DNA of 64,000 bases from Thioalkalivibrio sp. K90mix (GTDB taxonomy: Bacteria; Pseudomonadota; Gammaproteobacteria; Ectothiorhodospirales; Ectothiorhodospiraceae), in contig NC_013930.1 of the NCBI RefSeq assembly GCF_000025545.1, positions 124,001-188,000 on the forward strand. The letters are read 5' to 3'. Position 1 is the stretch's first letter, and every line of letters begins with the position of its first letter. Position numbers and translations under genes: made by a program. Positions 32,497 through 40,980 of this stretch are shown one piece after another. Under the pieces are notes generated by a model, which was given only the letters and a program-made list of their open reading frames with translations, made no database searches and was not told the DNA's origin.

Positions 32497-33714
32497 ATGT
32501 TCATCATGGAGAAAATTGGGGTACATCGAGCGTCACTGGAGGTGGCATGGCCGCCGGCCGTTCTGCTGGCCGCTGCGGCGTTCGGAGCGATCTCGCTGAA
32601 TACGACCGCGGGGGCCGTCCTTCTTCTCCTGGCGCAACCACTGTTGTGGGGCCTTGCGCCGAACCGGTGGCTGGGCGGTTTGGCCTCCGGGCTGTTTGTT
32701 GCGGGCGCTGCCTGGACTGTCGCACCTGCGGTGCCGGCCTACTTCGGTAATGACCAGTTGTTGTTCGGGGTGCTGTCCGTCGCGATCGTCGCCTTCATCC
32801 ATGCGCTGGTATGGGCTATTGCCTGGACGGACCGACCTCATCTGCGGGTGATCAATGCACTGCTCGTTATCGCACTGTTTATGCTGCCGCCCCTGGCTTG
32901 GATCGGTTGGGCCTCGCCTGTAAACGCCGCGGGGATTTTGTTTCCGGGTACCGGATGGTTCGGGTTTGTGCTACTGGCGGCGGTGTTGGCGTTGGGGCTG
33001 AGCGGACGCGCGGCCATGGTGGCGGGTCTGCTGACGATTTCGCTGGTGGCTCTGATGCCGCAGAGCACAGTCTGGATCGATTCCGATCCAGAATTCGACC
33101 AATGGCAGGGGGTAGATACGGCTTTAGGGGATCTCGAGCTGACGCATGGCCCGTCGGTGGTCGATCGTCAGGTAGTCCTGCAACAGAAGATCGAGGGTCG
33201 GTACCAGGGGCAATTCGTTCTGCTACCGGAAACAGTAGCAGGTGTATGGGAATTCGCGGAACCCATGTGGGAGCATTGGGATGGCGCCCCTCGAGGAGCT
33301 TTGATCGGGGCAGCATTGCAGGGGGATGCGCCGGGATACCACAACAGTCTGGTAGGGATCGGCGCGCTTCGGGGAATGCGGTACGACCAGCGCATGCCGA
33401 TTCCTTGGGCGATGTGGAATCCGCTTGATCCCGAGTCCGCGCATGCAGACATATTTGGCCCGGGCACTGTACAGGCTCCAACGGGCGAAGAGATAGGTGT
33501 ATTGCTTTGTTACGAGCAACTTATTGGGTTCCCGATGATTCAGACCTTCTGGGTCGGGCCCGACGTGGTGCTTGCGCCGACCAATGCATGGTGGGCGTAC
33601 AACAACGCAATTCCACGCATGCAGGAGTACATCGTAAGCGCGTGGGGCCGCCTCTTCGGCGTCCCGGTCGTGACATCGGTGAACTACAGCCACGATATCC
33701 CAGGACGGGATTAA
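32497..33714 (+). CDS. traB: TraB-like membrane protein with nitrilase fold
   Basis: 405 residues; AGGGAGG precedes the ATG. Six or so membrane helices occupy residues 20-195. The rest is a carbon-nitrogen hydrolase-like domain, giving the architecture of apolipoprotein N-acyltransferase and of Ti-plasmid TraB. The catalytic Glu is E245 in LLPETVAG and the Cys is C338 in VLLCYEQL. The expected Lys is not obvious: the region reads YDQRMPIPWAMWNP, so activity may differ from Lnt. TraB helps conjugal transfer in agrobacterial plasmids, perhaps by acylating or processing envelope components. 9 bp separate it from the next gene. Confidence 0.75.
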   Translation: MFIMEKIGVHRASLEVAWPPAVLLAAAAFGAISLNTTAGAVLLLLAQPLLWGLAPNRWLGGLASGLFVAGAAWTVAPAVPAYFGNDQLLFGVLSVAIVAFIHALVWAIAWTDRPHLRVINALLVIALFMLPPLAWIGWASPVNAAGILFPGTGWFGFVLLAAVLALGLSGRAAMVAGLLTISLVALMPQSTVWIDSDPEFDQWQGVDTALGDLELTHGPSVVDRQVVLQQKIEGRYQGQFVLLPETVAGVWEFAEPMWEHWDGAPRGALIGAALQGDAPGYHNSLVGIGALRGMRYDQRMPIPWAMWNPLDPESAHADIFGPGTVQAPTGEEIGVLLCYEQLIGFPMIQTFWVGPDVVLAPTNAWWAYNNAIPRMQEYIVSAWGRLFGVPVVTSVNYSHDIPGRD

Positions 33715-33723
33715 GGAGGACGT

Positions 33724-34266
33724 ATGGAATGCGCAAAGAACAAACGAGACGGCAATAACGCATCTCTGGACCGCGAGGGCCTGGGGCGCGCGGAATGGAT
33801 GCTGCTGGCAGCGGCTGCCAGCTCGAGCCTGGCGACCTGGTTGATGGGGTCGGTTTTGATGCTGTGCGTGACGGCGGTCGTGCTGTGGGTGTACTGGCTG
33901 GTCTCCTGGGAAGGGTATCGGCACGGGGTTCGTGTATCCCGAGATAAGCAGCTGCGTGAAGCATTCGAGCAGACGGCCGAGTCGGCAATCCAGCGTGCGC
34001 TGGTTGAGGAGGGCTTCCCGGAAGAGGATCTCGACCTACAGTTCGAAGTCGTGTCTCTGCTGTACCGGAAACGTGGTGAAGCCCTGGAGGCGCGCGCGCT
34101 TGTGCGCACCGCCGATGAGCGGTGGTTTCGCGCTGACATGGCGCTCTTGGCCGGTTCGGAGAGCGGTCAGGTGGAGCTCGTGCGCCTGGTGGAGAGCGAG
34201 GTGGATCTGGGCCGCTGGGGCGTGAAGAGCGCGAGCTACCGGGGATCCGAGGAGTGTGCTGAATGA
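33724..34266 (+). CDS. Membrane protein coupled to the histidine kinase
   Basis: 180 residues; TAAGGAGG precedes the ATG. Two adjacent membrane helices (about 24-60) then a 115-residue cytoplasmic domain with acidic helices (REAFEQTAESAIQRALVEEGFPEEDLDLQFEVVSLLYRKRGEALEAR). The stop overlaps the kinase start (ATGA). Its placement suggests an accessory sensor or kinase partner; no family recognised. Confidence 0.65.
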   Translation: MECAKNKRDGNNASLDREGLGRAEWMLLAAAASSSLATWLMGSVLMLCVTAVVLWVYWLVSWEGYRHGVRVSRDKQLREAFEQTAESAIQRALVEEGFPEEDLDLQFEVVSLLYRKRGEALEARALVRTADERWFRADMALLAGSESGQVELVRLVESEVDLGRWGVKSASYRGSEECAE

Positions 34267-36701
34267 GCTTGCTTCGCACCCGGTCGGGCCGCTCCATTCT
34301 AATGCGATATGGAGTGATGGCGGCTTTTCTGGCGAGCTTCTTGGGCATGCTCTTCCTGGTTCATCTGTACGTGCAGGACCGGGATCGAGAGTTGGCCCAG
34401 ACCGCCGCATCGACCGTGTCACAGGCGCTGGCGAACGCCGACCCTAATAGCTCAACTGAGATCCGGGAAGCGGTGGAAGAATGGATGCCTGAGAGGGCGG
34501 AGAATGTATTGGTCGAGACCCCCGCCCTCACATGGAGCAGCGAGAGTGGTGTTCATCGAACAGGCGATGTGATTCCGGATTCATCTGGCACGAGCGGCAT
34601 CGCGGCGGCGAGCACGATCCGTTATTACGGGCAGGACGGGGGAAAGGCTAGAGGTGAAGTCACCGTCGCCGTAAAGCCGCATGTTGCGAGCTGGACGATC
34701 ATCTGGGTGGGCTCAGTGCTGTTCGCGTTTGCTGCGGTTCTTGTGTTCATGCTCCACATGCATGTGACGTCCGAGCAGGGCTGGCTCGATACGCTGAAGA
34801 AACTTTCTGCCGCCGCGAGCGGGAAAAACGGACACGGGAGGATGGCAGGACCGGGCAACAACGTTCGGTCACGCTCGTCCCTCGATCGCGTCATCGGACA
34901 CTTGGAAGAAAAAATCGGGCATCTACAGAGACAGAGAGAAGAGGCTGTGGTCTCTCAGCGCTTCCTCGAGATGCAGGCGCATTGGCATGCCCAGATGACC
35001 CACGATGTCCGCTCGGCCGTAGGCAACATGAGCCTGTCGGCCCAACTTGCCCTGACCAAGATCCGTGATGGGGATATGGCTTCTGCCGCGGAAGCGATTG
35101 ACCGGGTTATTCGGCATGGGGAGAAGATCTCAGAGGACCTGAAGACTGAATTTGTCGTCAGCCGGCAGAATCAGCCCGAGGTCAGCCTGCACAACGTTGC
35201 CCGGATGATTGAAGATCAGGTGATGATGACGCGGGATGGACGCTCCGGGAACACCAAGCGGTTTTCGATTTGGATCAGTCCCGATATCCCCCAGTACGTG
35301 CTCACCAATGAAGCCATCGTTGCAAGCATGTTGAGGAACACGATCGAGAATGCCGAAAAAATGACACCAAAGGGGGGCGAGATTGAGATCCTGTTTCATC
35401 GGGAGGATGCGGCACGGGAATACGTGATCGATATTCGCGATAGCGGCCCGGGGGTTCCGGAAGCGCAACAGGAGTCCTTGTTCGAAGAGGGTGACTATAA
35501 GGTCAACGGGACGATCCGCAAGATTGGCCCGAGCGAAGGAATGGGGCGTGGACTTGCAATGGTTGCGGATCACATGGGGAAGATTCATGGCGAGCTCCGC
35601 CTGGTGTGTGATTCGCACCCACTGGGGGGTGCCTGGTTCCAAGCAGTGTGGCCCGCCATGGAGAGCCATAGTGTGGAGCATGGAACGCGGAAAACACTGG
35701 ATCAGTGCTGCAACGTCCAGGTAGATCTTGCCGATCCGGATGAGGCTCGAGCCGTGGCTGCCCACATCAATCGGTCGTCGAACTGCGTGGGGTTCGTTCA
35801 GAGGGGGGTTGCCGCCGGCGCCGACATTCTCGTTGTGGAGGGGTACAGGCGCCGTACAGCGGAGGCGATTCCAACGATCGTTCTGGAAGCGCCTTCGGAC
35901 CCCGTCACGGCCCACCTGGAGGGCTGGGTCACCATTTCCGAGGTGGAAATCCTAGCCTCGGAGGTTATAGGCGGTGAAGACACGATTGGCGAATGCGATA
36001 TGGGAGGCTCGGCAGAAACGTATCGGGGCGGCAGCTTGTTGCTAGTGGATGACTCGGAAGCAAATCTCGAGGCATTGAGCCAGCTACTTATCAGCCGGTT
36101 CCCTGAATTGAACGGAGCGATCATAGAGGCCAGCAGCGCCGAGGAAGCGATGCAGAAGATTCGGGTGGCGAAGGGGGTAATCGAGAGCGCAATCATCGAT
36201 TACCAGCTGCCCGGCCAAGATGGCGTTGATCTGTCCGAGCGGATCCGAAGTATGAGCGATTCCATCAAGATCGCATTGGTGAGCGGGAATCCGTCTTTGG
36301 TCCCGATGGAGCGCGTTGAACGTATCGGTGTTGAATCTGTGATGGGGCGCCCTCTGGATATGGAAACCCTGGAGCGATTCCTAATGGAAACGCTGGCGGT
36401 TGGGAGAGGCAACAGCCAAGAGGCGCCCGTTGAGGTCGAGATCAGCCAGGAAATGCGGGATGCCTGCATGGAGAAGGCGAATAGCTGGGCCCGGGAAGCA
36501 CGCACGAGGGCATCGCAGAAAGACTGGAAGGGAGTCGCGAGCGTGATGCACAAAGCAGCCGGGACCTGCCAAATGCTGGGGGTCGATGAAGTTGGCGCGG
36601 CGTTTTATAGGGTGGAGCGAAGCGCCCTTGACGGCGAAGAAAAGGAAATTCTGGCGAGCCTAGAGGAGGCAGAGCGTGAAGTACGACGTCAATATCATTG
36701 A
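34263..36701 (+). CDS. Unorthodox hybrid sensor histidine kinase (GacS/BarA-like layout)
   Basis: 812 residues. Two membrane helices (about 14-38 and 143-166) flank a periplasmic sensor of about 100 residues. The H-box MTHDVRSAVGNM holds phospho-acceptor H247. The HATPase follows with N-box NTIENAEKM, G1 DSGPGVP and G2 GMGRGLAM. Residues about 470-580 look like a degenerate receiver. A full receiver has D646 in IIDYQLPGQDG, and a C-terminal Hpt domain has H763 in VMHKAAGTCQMLG. This four-step phosphorelay order (HK-REC-Hpt) is that of GacS/BarA, BvgS and ArcB. The response-regulator gene overlaps its 3' end by 26 bp. The signal is unknown. Confidence 0.88.
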   Translation: MSLLRTRSGRSILMRYGVMAAFLASFLGMLFLVHLYVQDRDRELAQTAASTVSQALANADPNSSTEIREAVEEWMPERAENVLVETPALTWSSESGVHRTGDVIPDSSGTSGIAAASTIRYYGQDGGKARGEVTVAVKPHVASWTIIWVGSVLFAFAAVLVFMLHMHVTSEQGWLDTLKKLSAAASGKNGHGRMAGPGNNVRSRSSLDRVIGHLEEKIGHLQRQREEAVVSQRFLEMQAHWHAQMTHDVRSAVGNMSLSAQLALTKIRDGDMASAAEAIDRVIRHGEKISEDLKTEFVVSRQNQPEVSLHNVARMIEDQVMMTRDGRSGNTKRFSIWISPDIPQYVLTNEAIVASMLRNTIENAEKMTPKGGEIEILFHREDAAREYVIDIRDSGPGVPEAQQESLFEEGDYKVNGTIRKIGPSEGMGRGLAMVADHMGKIHGELRLVCDSHPLGGAWFQAVWPAMESHSVEHGTRKTLDQCCNVQVDLADPDEARAVAAHINRSSNCVGFVQRGVAAGADILVVEGYRRRTAEAIPTIVLEAPSDPVTAHLEGWVTISEVEILASEVIGGEDTIGECDMGGSAETYRGGSLLLVDDSEANLEALSQLLISRFPELNGAIIEASSAEEAMQKIRVAKGVIESAIIDYQLPGQDGVDLSERIRSMSDSIKIALVSGNPSLVPMERVERIGVESVMGRPLDMETLERFLMETLAVGRGNSQEAPVEVEISQEMRDACMEKANSWAREARTRASQKDWKGVASVMHKAAGTCQMLGVDEVGAAFYRVERSALDGEEKEILASLEEAEREVRRQYH

Positions 36702-37356
36702 GGATGAGGGTCTGTTTTCCTCGTTGTTGGTCGATGCCATTCAACGGGATGGGGAGAAATCGGGGGGCGCTGAGATTGGGGAGGTCCGAGAGTTTGAAAC
36801 GCCGGCGGACTACCTTCTGTGGCGCCAGGCCAATGACCCGCCGCGACCTCAAATCCTGTTTGTCGACTTGTATATCGACACGACGGATTGTGGTGCCGGT
36901 TTTGCGGCCGCCCGAAATCCGAAGATCAAGCGGCCAGGGGATGTGGTATGGGCGATGAGTCGACTCGACGAACTCGGGACGATACGTGGTCTTCTGGATG
37001 AAGGTGTGGATGGCTATATCCTAAAAAACCGCCGGGAATCACTAGAAGAAATCATACGCGCCCTGCGAGCGGCTTGCCGAAACGAACACTACTCCACCGA
37101 GATTATGGATCGCGCTCGAATGAGTGAGGTAGAGGATTCCGTACGACTGCTGACGGATCGCGAGAAAGAAGTCATCGGAAAGCTGCTCATTGGGGGTAAG
37201 ACGCCACAGGTGGTCGCTTGGGAGTGTGCTGTGGGCGAGAAATATGTCAGCAAGGTGCGCAAGTCGGTGAGGACAAAGCTGGGGGTTCGTGAGGACTGGG
37301 AGATCCGCGACGTGCTGATTCGGAGCGGCATGGGCGTCACGGAGTCAGCTGGATAA
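36676..37356 (+). CDS. NarL/FixJ-family response regulator (GacA/UvrY-like role)
   Basis: 226 residues from GTG with GAGGAGG upstream, inside the kinase 3' end. The receiver has acidic residues IIEDEG (9-11), the phospho-acceptor D64 in LFVDLYID and K117 in YILKNRR. The C-terminal LuxR-type helix-turn-helix reads LLTDREKEVIGKLLIGGKTPQVVAWECAVGEKYVSKVRKSVRTKLGV. It is the obvious partner of the kinase. Regulators of this family (GacA, UvrY) activate CsrB/RsmZ-type RNAs, and such an RNA appears to be encoded 75 bp downstream. Confidence 0.9.
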   Translation: MKYDVNIIEDEGLFSSLLVDAIQRDGEKSGGAEIGEVREFETPADYLLWRQANDPPRPQILFVDLYIDTTDCGAGFAAARNPKIKRPGDVVWAMSRLDELGTIRGLLDEGVDGYILKNRRESLEEIIRALRAACRNEHYSTEIMDRARMSEVEDSVRLLTDREKEVIGKLLIGGKTPQVVAWECAVGEKYVSKVRKSVRTKLGVREDWEIRDVLIRSGMGVTESAG

Positions 37357-37360
37357 ACGT

Positions 37361-37430
37361 GGGTGAGGGGGTAGACTTTTCACCCAGCAACCCCCCTTCC
37401 ACGATCCGGGATCGATGGGCAGAATACAAA
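37361..37430 (+). promoter_or_regulatory. Candidate promoter and regulator site for the GGA-loop RNA
   Basis: An inverted repeat GGGTGA (37361-37366) / TCACCC (37380-37385) with 13-bp spacing sits about 45-70 bp before the first GGA hairpin. A -10-like AGAATACAAAT lies at 37421-37431. The layout suits activation by the adjacent response regulator, but it is not the classical TGTAAG-N6-CTTACA GacA box. Confidence 0.45.
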
Positions 37431-37789
37431 TCGTCCAAGGACGGAAGCGAAGCGCAAGGATGGCGCAGAAGCAAGGAAGAAAAAGCCCTCAAGGATTGAG
37501 GGCAGGCAGGGAAGCCAAACGCCCAAGGATGGGCGGATAGCGAACCAAAGGATTGGTCGCTTCAAGGATGATCCCCATTTGTGGGGAGCCCCGGAAAGGA
37601 GTTCAAGGATTGAGAGGGGCAAGGCTTACGAGGCGCAAAAGTAAGCTGAAAGAGGGTGTCAGGGAAGACCATTACAGAGCGCTGCAAGGTGGCAGCGCTG
37701 GCAGGGACGCCGCCCGAAGGAGTCGGGGATGGGGCTTATGGATAAGCCCGAAGGAAAGGCCAGCTCAACCGTGAGCTGGCCTTTTTTTT
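37430..37789 (+). ncRNA. CsrB/RsmZ-like CsrA-sequestering small RNA (predicted)
   Basis: About 360 nt without coding potential, made of successive hairpins that display GGA. Perfect stems are at 37452-37466 (loop AAGGATG), 37485-37503 (7 bp, AGGAT), 37520-37535 (6 bp, AGGA), 37544-37557 (5 bp, AGGA), 37713-37727 (5 bp, AGGAG) and 37732-37749 (7 bp, TGGA). Shorter ones are at 37432-37443, 37562-37571 and 37603-37613. An 8-bp stem at 37678-37699 shows AAGGTG. Single-stranded AAGGA occurs between them (for example 37472, 37596, 37751). It ends in a strong terminator. Size, repeated GGA loops and place beside a GacS/GacA-type pair match CsrB, CsrC, RsmX/Y/Z. These RNAs titrate CsrA/RsmA. No csrA gene is seen in the window, so the target would be host-encoded or elsewhere on the plasmid. 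Confidence 0.8.
37755..37789 (+). terminator. Intrinsic terminator of the GGA-loop RNA
   Basis: AAAGGCCAGCTCA / TGAGCTGGCCTTT 13-bp stem with ACCG loop, overlapping eight T. Orientation defines the RNA strand as plus. Confidence 0.95.
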
Positions 37790-37871
37790 GGCCGAGAAGA
37801 AATAGACGGAACGACTCCATTCGGTAGGGTATATACCAGACCCGTACAAATAGACGAATCAGGAGACCGCA

Positions 37872-38177
37872 ATGAAATGGATGTGTCAGTGGGCGTTGGC
37901 GGGGGCGTGCGCAACCGCTCTGAGTGCCTGTGCTGCACAGAAGTCGGGCGAAGCCGCGGGGTATCAGTACAACGATGCCGGCACGGTCCAGGCCGCGTAC
38001 GTCTTCGCCGGATGGGATGATCGGAACTGCGCACAGTATCGCCTGGAGCCGCGCCAGGAAGACGTGATGGTGCCGACGGTGATGTACGTCTGGGATGGTG
38101 CGGCATTCACGCAGGATCAAGATGCCTGCAAGCATGGCGAGAAGGCACACGAAAGCGACCATGACGAAGACCGGTAG
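37872..38177 (+). CDS. Small lipoprotein
   Basis: 101 residues; CAGGAG precedes the ATG. Signal peptide with lipobox ALSAC, predicted acylated Cys at about residue 20. The mature part is short with two Cys and an acidic His-rich end (KHGEKAHESDHDEDR) that could bind metal. Head of the RecJ-relaxase unit. No family recognised. Confidence 0.65.
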   Translation: MKWMCQWALAGACATALSACAAQKSGEAAGYQYNDAGTVQAAYVFAGWDDRNCAQYRLEPRQEDVMVPTVMYVWDGAAFTQDQDACKHGEKAHESDHDEDR

Positions 38178-39996
38178 TGGCGCAGTTGCGATGAAGCGCT
38201 GGCAAGAGATCGAAGGTCATCCGGACTCGGTGGCGCGCGCGGTCGAGGCGGGGCTGACGCCGTTTCAGGCGGAGATCGTGGCAAAACGAATGCCCGAGGC
38301 CGACACGGATACGATCCGTAAGGGATTCGTCGATGTGCGGCTGGCGAATCTGGATAGCCCGGATACCCTCCCCGGCATCGAGGCGGCCACGGAACGACTG
38401 GTGAGCGCAGTCCTTCTGGAGCAGGTCATCGCGATCGAGACGGATCACGATGTCGATGGGGTCACCAGCCACGCCATCCTGTATCGCACGCTGGTCCATG
38501 TGATGGGGCATGCGCCCGAAAAGGTGCAGTCCTACATCGGGCACCGACTAAAGGAAGGGTATGGCCTCTCGGATGCCGTTGTGGACCGCATCTTGGCGGC
38601 TGACGAAAAACCGCAGCTGGTGGTGACGGCCGATAACGGTACCGCGGACGAAGACCGCATCGCCCGCCTCGCCGGCGAGGGGGTGGATACGATCGTGACG
38701 GACCACCATGCCGTACCGGAAGCCGGGCCGCCGCGCTCGGCCGTGGCCTGTGTCAGCCCCGCGCGTGACGACAGTGCATACCCCGACACCACGATCGCCG
38801 GCTGCATGGTGGCGTGGCTCTTGGCAATGCGGGTCTATCGCCAGTGGTGCGAGGTGCAGGGCCTGGATGACCCAGGCCCCGGGCGCGCGGCCCTGATCGA
38901 TATGCTCCCCGAGGTGGCCCTGGGGACGATCGCGGATTGTGTGTCGCTGGGAGAGAGTGTCAACAACCGTACGATCGTGAGGAAGGGTCTGGATCGCATC
39001 AACGCCGACGATCCTCGCCCGTGCTGGCGGGTGGCAAAACGCCACACCTGCCAGCACGGGGCGCCCTTCACGGAGGAGCGTCTCGCCTTTGACGTAGGCC
39101 CCCGAATCAATGCGCGCGGGCGACTGGACGAGGCGATGGCCGGCGTAAAGTTTCTGCTGTCTAAGGACGAGGGCGAGGCCGAGCAGTGGTGGTCGGTCCT
39201 GGATGCGGAGAATACCCAGCGCCGAGCGGTCGAGAAGGCGATGAAGGATGTCGCCATCGGGAAGGCTGAAGCGCAGGTGAGTAAGGGTGTATCTGGCATC
39301 ATGGTCTGGATGGAAAACGGGCACTCCGGGGTCCATGGAATCGTGGCCTCGCGGGTACTGGAGCGTTATGGCCGACCAACGCTTTGTGTGTCGCCCGTGC
39401 ATGAGTCGGGAGACCGGGTCACCGGCTCGGCACGGGGTGTCGAGGGTGTTCATGTCGAGCGTGCGCTGCGCCAGGTGAAGGCCGATCTCGGAAACCGGGT
39501 AATGAAATTTGGCGGCCATGCCGGCGCGGGCGGAATCACCCTTGAACGCAGCGCCCTGGACGCACTCGAGGAATCCTGGAACGCGGCGTGCAATGAGCAG
39601 GCGCAGGCGCACGGGTTGGTGCTCGAGCCCCTGTTGCAGGTCGAGGCCTGGCCGGAGGGCGGATTTGATGACCGGCGGGTGCGGGAGCTTGAGGCCCTGG
39701 CGCCTTTTGGTGAGCGCTTCCGCCGTCCGGTATATGCCTTGAAGGCGTTGATCCAGACGGTCAAGGCCATGGGGCAGGAGAAAACACACCTGCGCCTAGC
39801 TCTCAAGACAGACGGCGGAACCTATGGAGCGGTCTACTTCAATGCGGCAGAGCCGGGTGGCGAGACGCAATGGAGATCCGGCCAATCCGTTTGGGTGGCG
39901 GCCAGCGTCGGCCTGAATCATTACATGGGGCATTGCCGATTACAGCTGGTCGTTCGGGAGATGCGCCCTGCCAATCAGGAACAGGCTGCGGTATAG
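38161..39996 (+). CDS. recJ: RecJ-like single-strand exonuclease
   Basis: 611 residues if started at ATG 38161 (overlapping the lipoprotein end); ATG 38191 is an alternative, and neither has a strong ribosome site. DHH phosphoesterase motifs: IETDHDVDGVTSHAIL (canonical DYDADG altered to DHDVDG but with both aspartates), VVTADNGT, VTDHHAVP. The DHHA1 motif KFGGHAGAGGI follows, then a C-terminal OB-like domain with LAPFGERFRRPVY. RecJ degrades ssDNA 5' to 3' in recombination and repair. Placement ahead of a RecG-like helicase and the relaxase suggests processing of transferred or broken plasmid DNA. Confidence 0.85.
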   Translation: MTKTGSGAVAMKRWQEIEGHPDSVARAVEAGLTPFQAEIVAKRMPEADTDTIRKGFVDVRLANLDSPDTLPGIEAATERLVSAVLLEQVIAIETDHDVDGVTSHAILYRTLVHVMGHAPEKVQSYIGHRLKEGYGLSDAVVDRILAADEKPQLVVTADNGTADEDRIARLAGEGVDTIVTDHHAVPEAGPPRSAVACVSPARDDSAYPDTTIAGCMVAWLLAMRVYRQWCEVQGLDDPGPGRAALIDMLPEVALGTIADCVSLGESVNNRTIVRKGLDRINADDPRPCWRVAKRHTCQHGAPFTEERLAFDVGPRINARGRLDEAMAGVKFLLSKDEGEAEQWWSVLDAENTQRRAVEKAMKDVAIGKAEAQVSKGVSGIMVWMENGHSGVHGIVASRVLERYGRPTLCVSPVHESGDRVTGSARGVEGVHVERALRQVKADLGNRVMKFGGHAGAGGITLERSALDALEESWNAACNEQAQAHGLVLEPLLQVEAWPEGGFDDRRVRELEALAPFGERFRRPVYALKALIQTVKAMGQEKTHLRLALKTDGGTYGAVYFNAAEPGGETQWRSGQSVWVAASVGLNHYMGHCRLQLVVREMRPANQEQAAV

Positions 39997-40038
39997 TGCC
40001 CACTGGCACGGATGCCGCCCCGCAGCGAGGGAACGCAA

Positions 40039-40980
40039 ATGGAACAAGACCAGACCCCTGATCGCAAAGGCTCGAACGCGAAGCCGTCAGACGACCCGGA
40101 AGCGCTGGACGATGCCGTCGAGAGCGACACCGGTGAGGACGCCCAGAACGAGCGACCACGAAGCCGACGCAAGCGGGCGCGCGACTATGTCGACGCCGCC
40201 GAAGGCACGTTGATCCCCAACCAGATCTCGCCCGGGAAAATGATTCTGGTGGGGATTGTATTTGCGCTGCTGTACCTCCTGAGCTCCGACTTTATGACCC
40301 CGTACATAACTGGGGAGCGTTCCTATGAGCAGATCGTGTCCTCGGGGACCGTTGAGGAGGGCGACATGGTGTATCGCCGCGCGGTGGAGCGTGAGTTCGA
40401 AGACTGGACACGCATCCGCTATGAAGCGTCAGCGTCCGCCTCGGAGCACCGCGGGCGCATCACGATGCTGGTGGATCCGGTATGCCCGTACTGCCGCCGC
40501 GCGTTCGACCAAACGCAGGAGATGGTCGAGGCCGGGATTTCGGTGGACTACGTCGTGGTCCCGACGCGCTTGTCGAGCGAACTCAGTATGGAGTCGGCCG
40601 AGAGCGTTTATTGCGCCGCCATCGATGAGCGCCGGGATGCGTTCGAATCGGAAATGAATGAAGAGCCGTATCTGGCCCGAGAGTGCGAGATTGCGAACAT
40701 CCTCGAGGTGCAGATGGAGCGCGCGCGTGAGCTGGGAGCGAATGGCACCCGACCCTGGACGGTGCTCGAAGATGGACGGGTTGTAGTGGGGCACCGCCCA
40801 ATGGACGAATGGCGAACGATCCTGGATGCCGAGCCGTCGCCGGGGGCAGAGTTGAGCGCCCGGCCTGAACGGCAACCGCAAGAACCGACCCCCGAGCTTG
40901 AAAGCGACGAAGCGGAAGAAAGCGTCGAGCCGTTGATGGGTGAAGGAGAGTTGGCTGAGGACGCACTGGAGGATGAATGA
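40039..40980 (+). CDS. Membrane-anchored DsbC-like thioredoxin-fold protein
   Basis: 313 residues from ATG 40039 after AGGGAA. A charged cytoplasmic N-terminus of about 70 residues precedes one membrane helix (MILVGIVFALLYLLSSDF). The periplasmic domain has CPYC at residues 149-152 and a cis-Pro-like segment GTRPWTVL, and the tail is acidic. Unlike the protein at 1860 it is anchored rather than exported. DsbC-like genes sit in the tra regions of SXT and IncA/C elements, where they support pilus or envelope protein folding. The stop overlaps the RecG-like start (ATGA). Confidence 0.82.
   Translation: MEQDQTPDRKGSNAKPSDDPEALDDAVESDTGEDAQNERPRSRRKRARDYVDAAEGTLIPNQISPGKMILVGIVFALLYLLSSDFMTPYITGERSYEQIVSSGTVEEGDMVYRRAVEREFEDWTRIRYEASASASEHRGRITMLVDPVCPYCRRAFDQTQEMVEAGISVDYVVVPTRLSSELSMESAESVYCAAIDERRDAFESEMNEEPYLARECEIANILEVQMERARELGANGTRPWTVLEDGRVVVGHRPMDEWRTILDAEPSPGAELSARPERQPQEPTPELESDEAEESVEPLMGEGELAEDALEDE

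Noticed and set aside
37430-37789. Protein-coding or CRISPR-like reading of the GGA repeats
   Set aside because: Repeats are short, unevenly spaced and sit in hairpin loops with differing stems; no direct-repeat/spacer structure and no convincing open frame.
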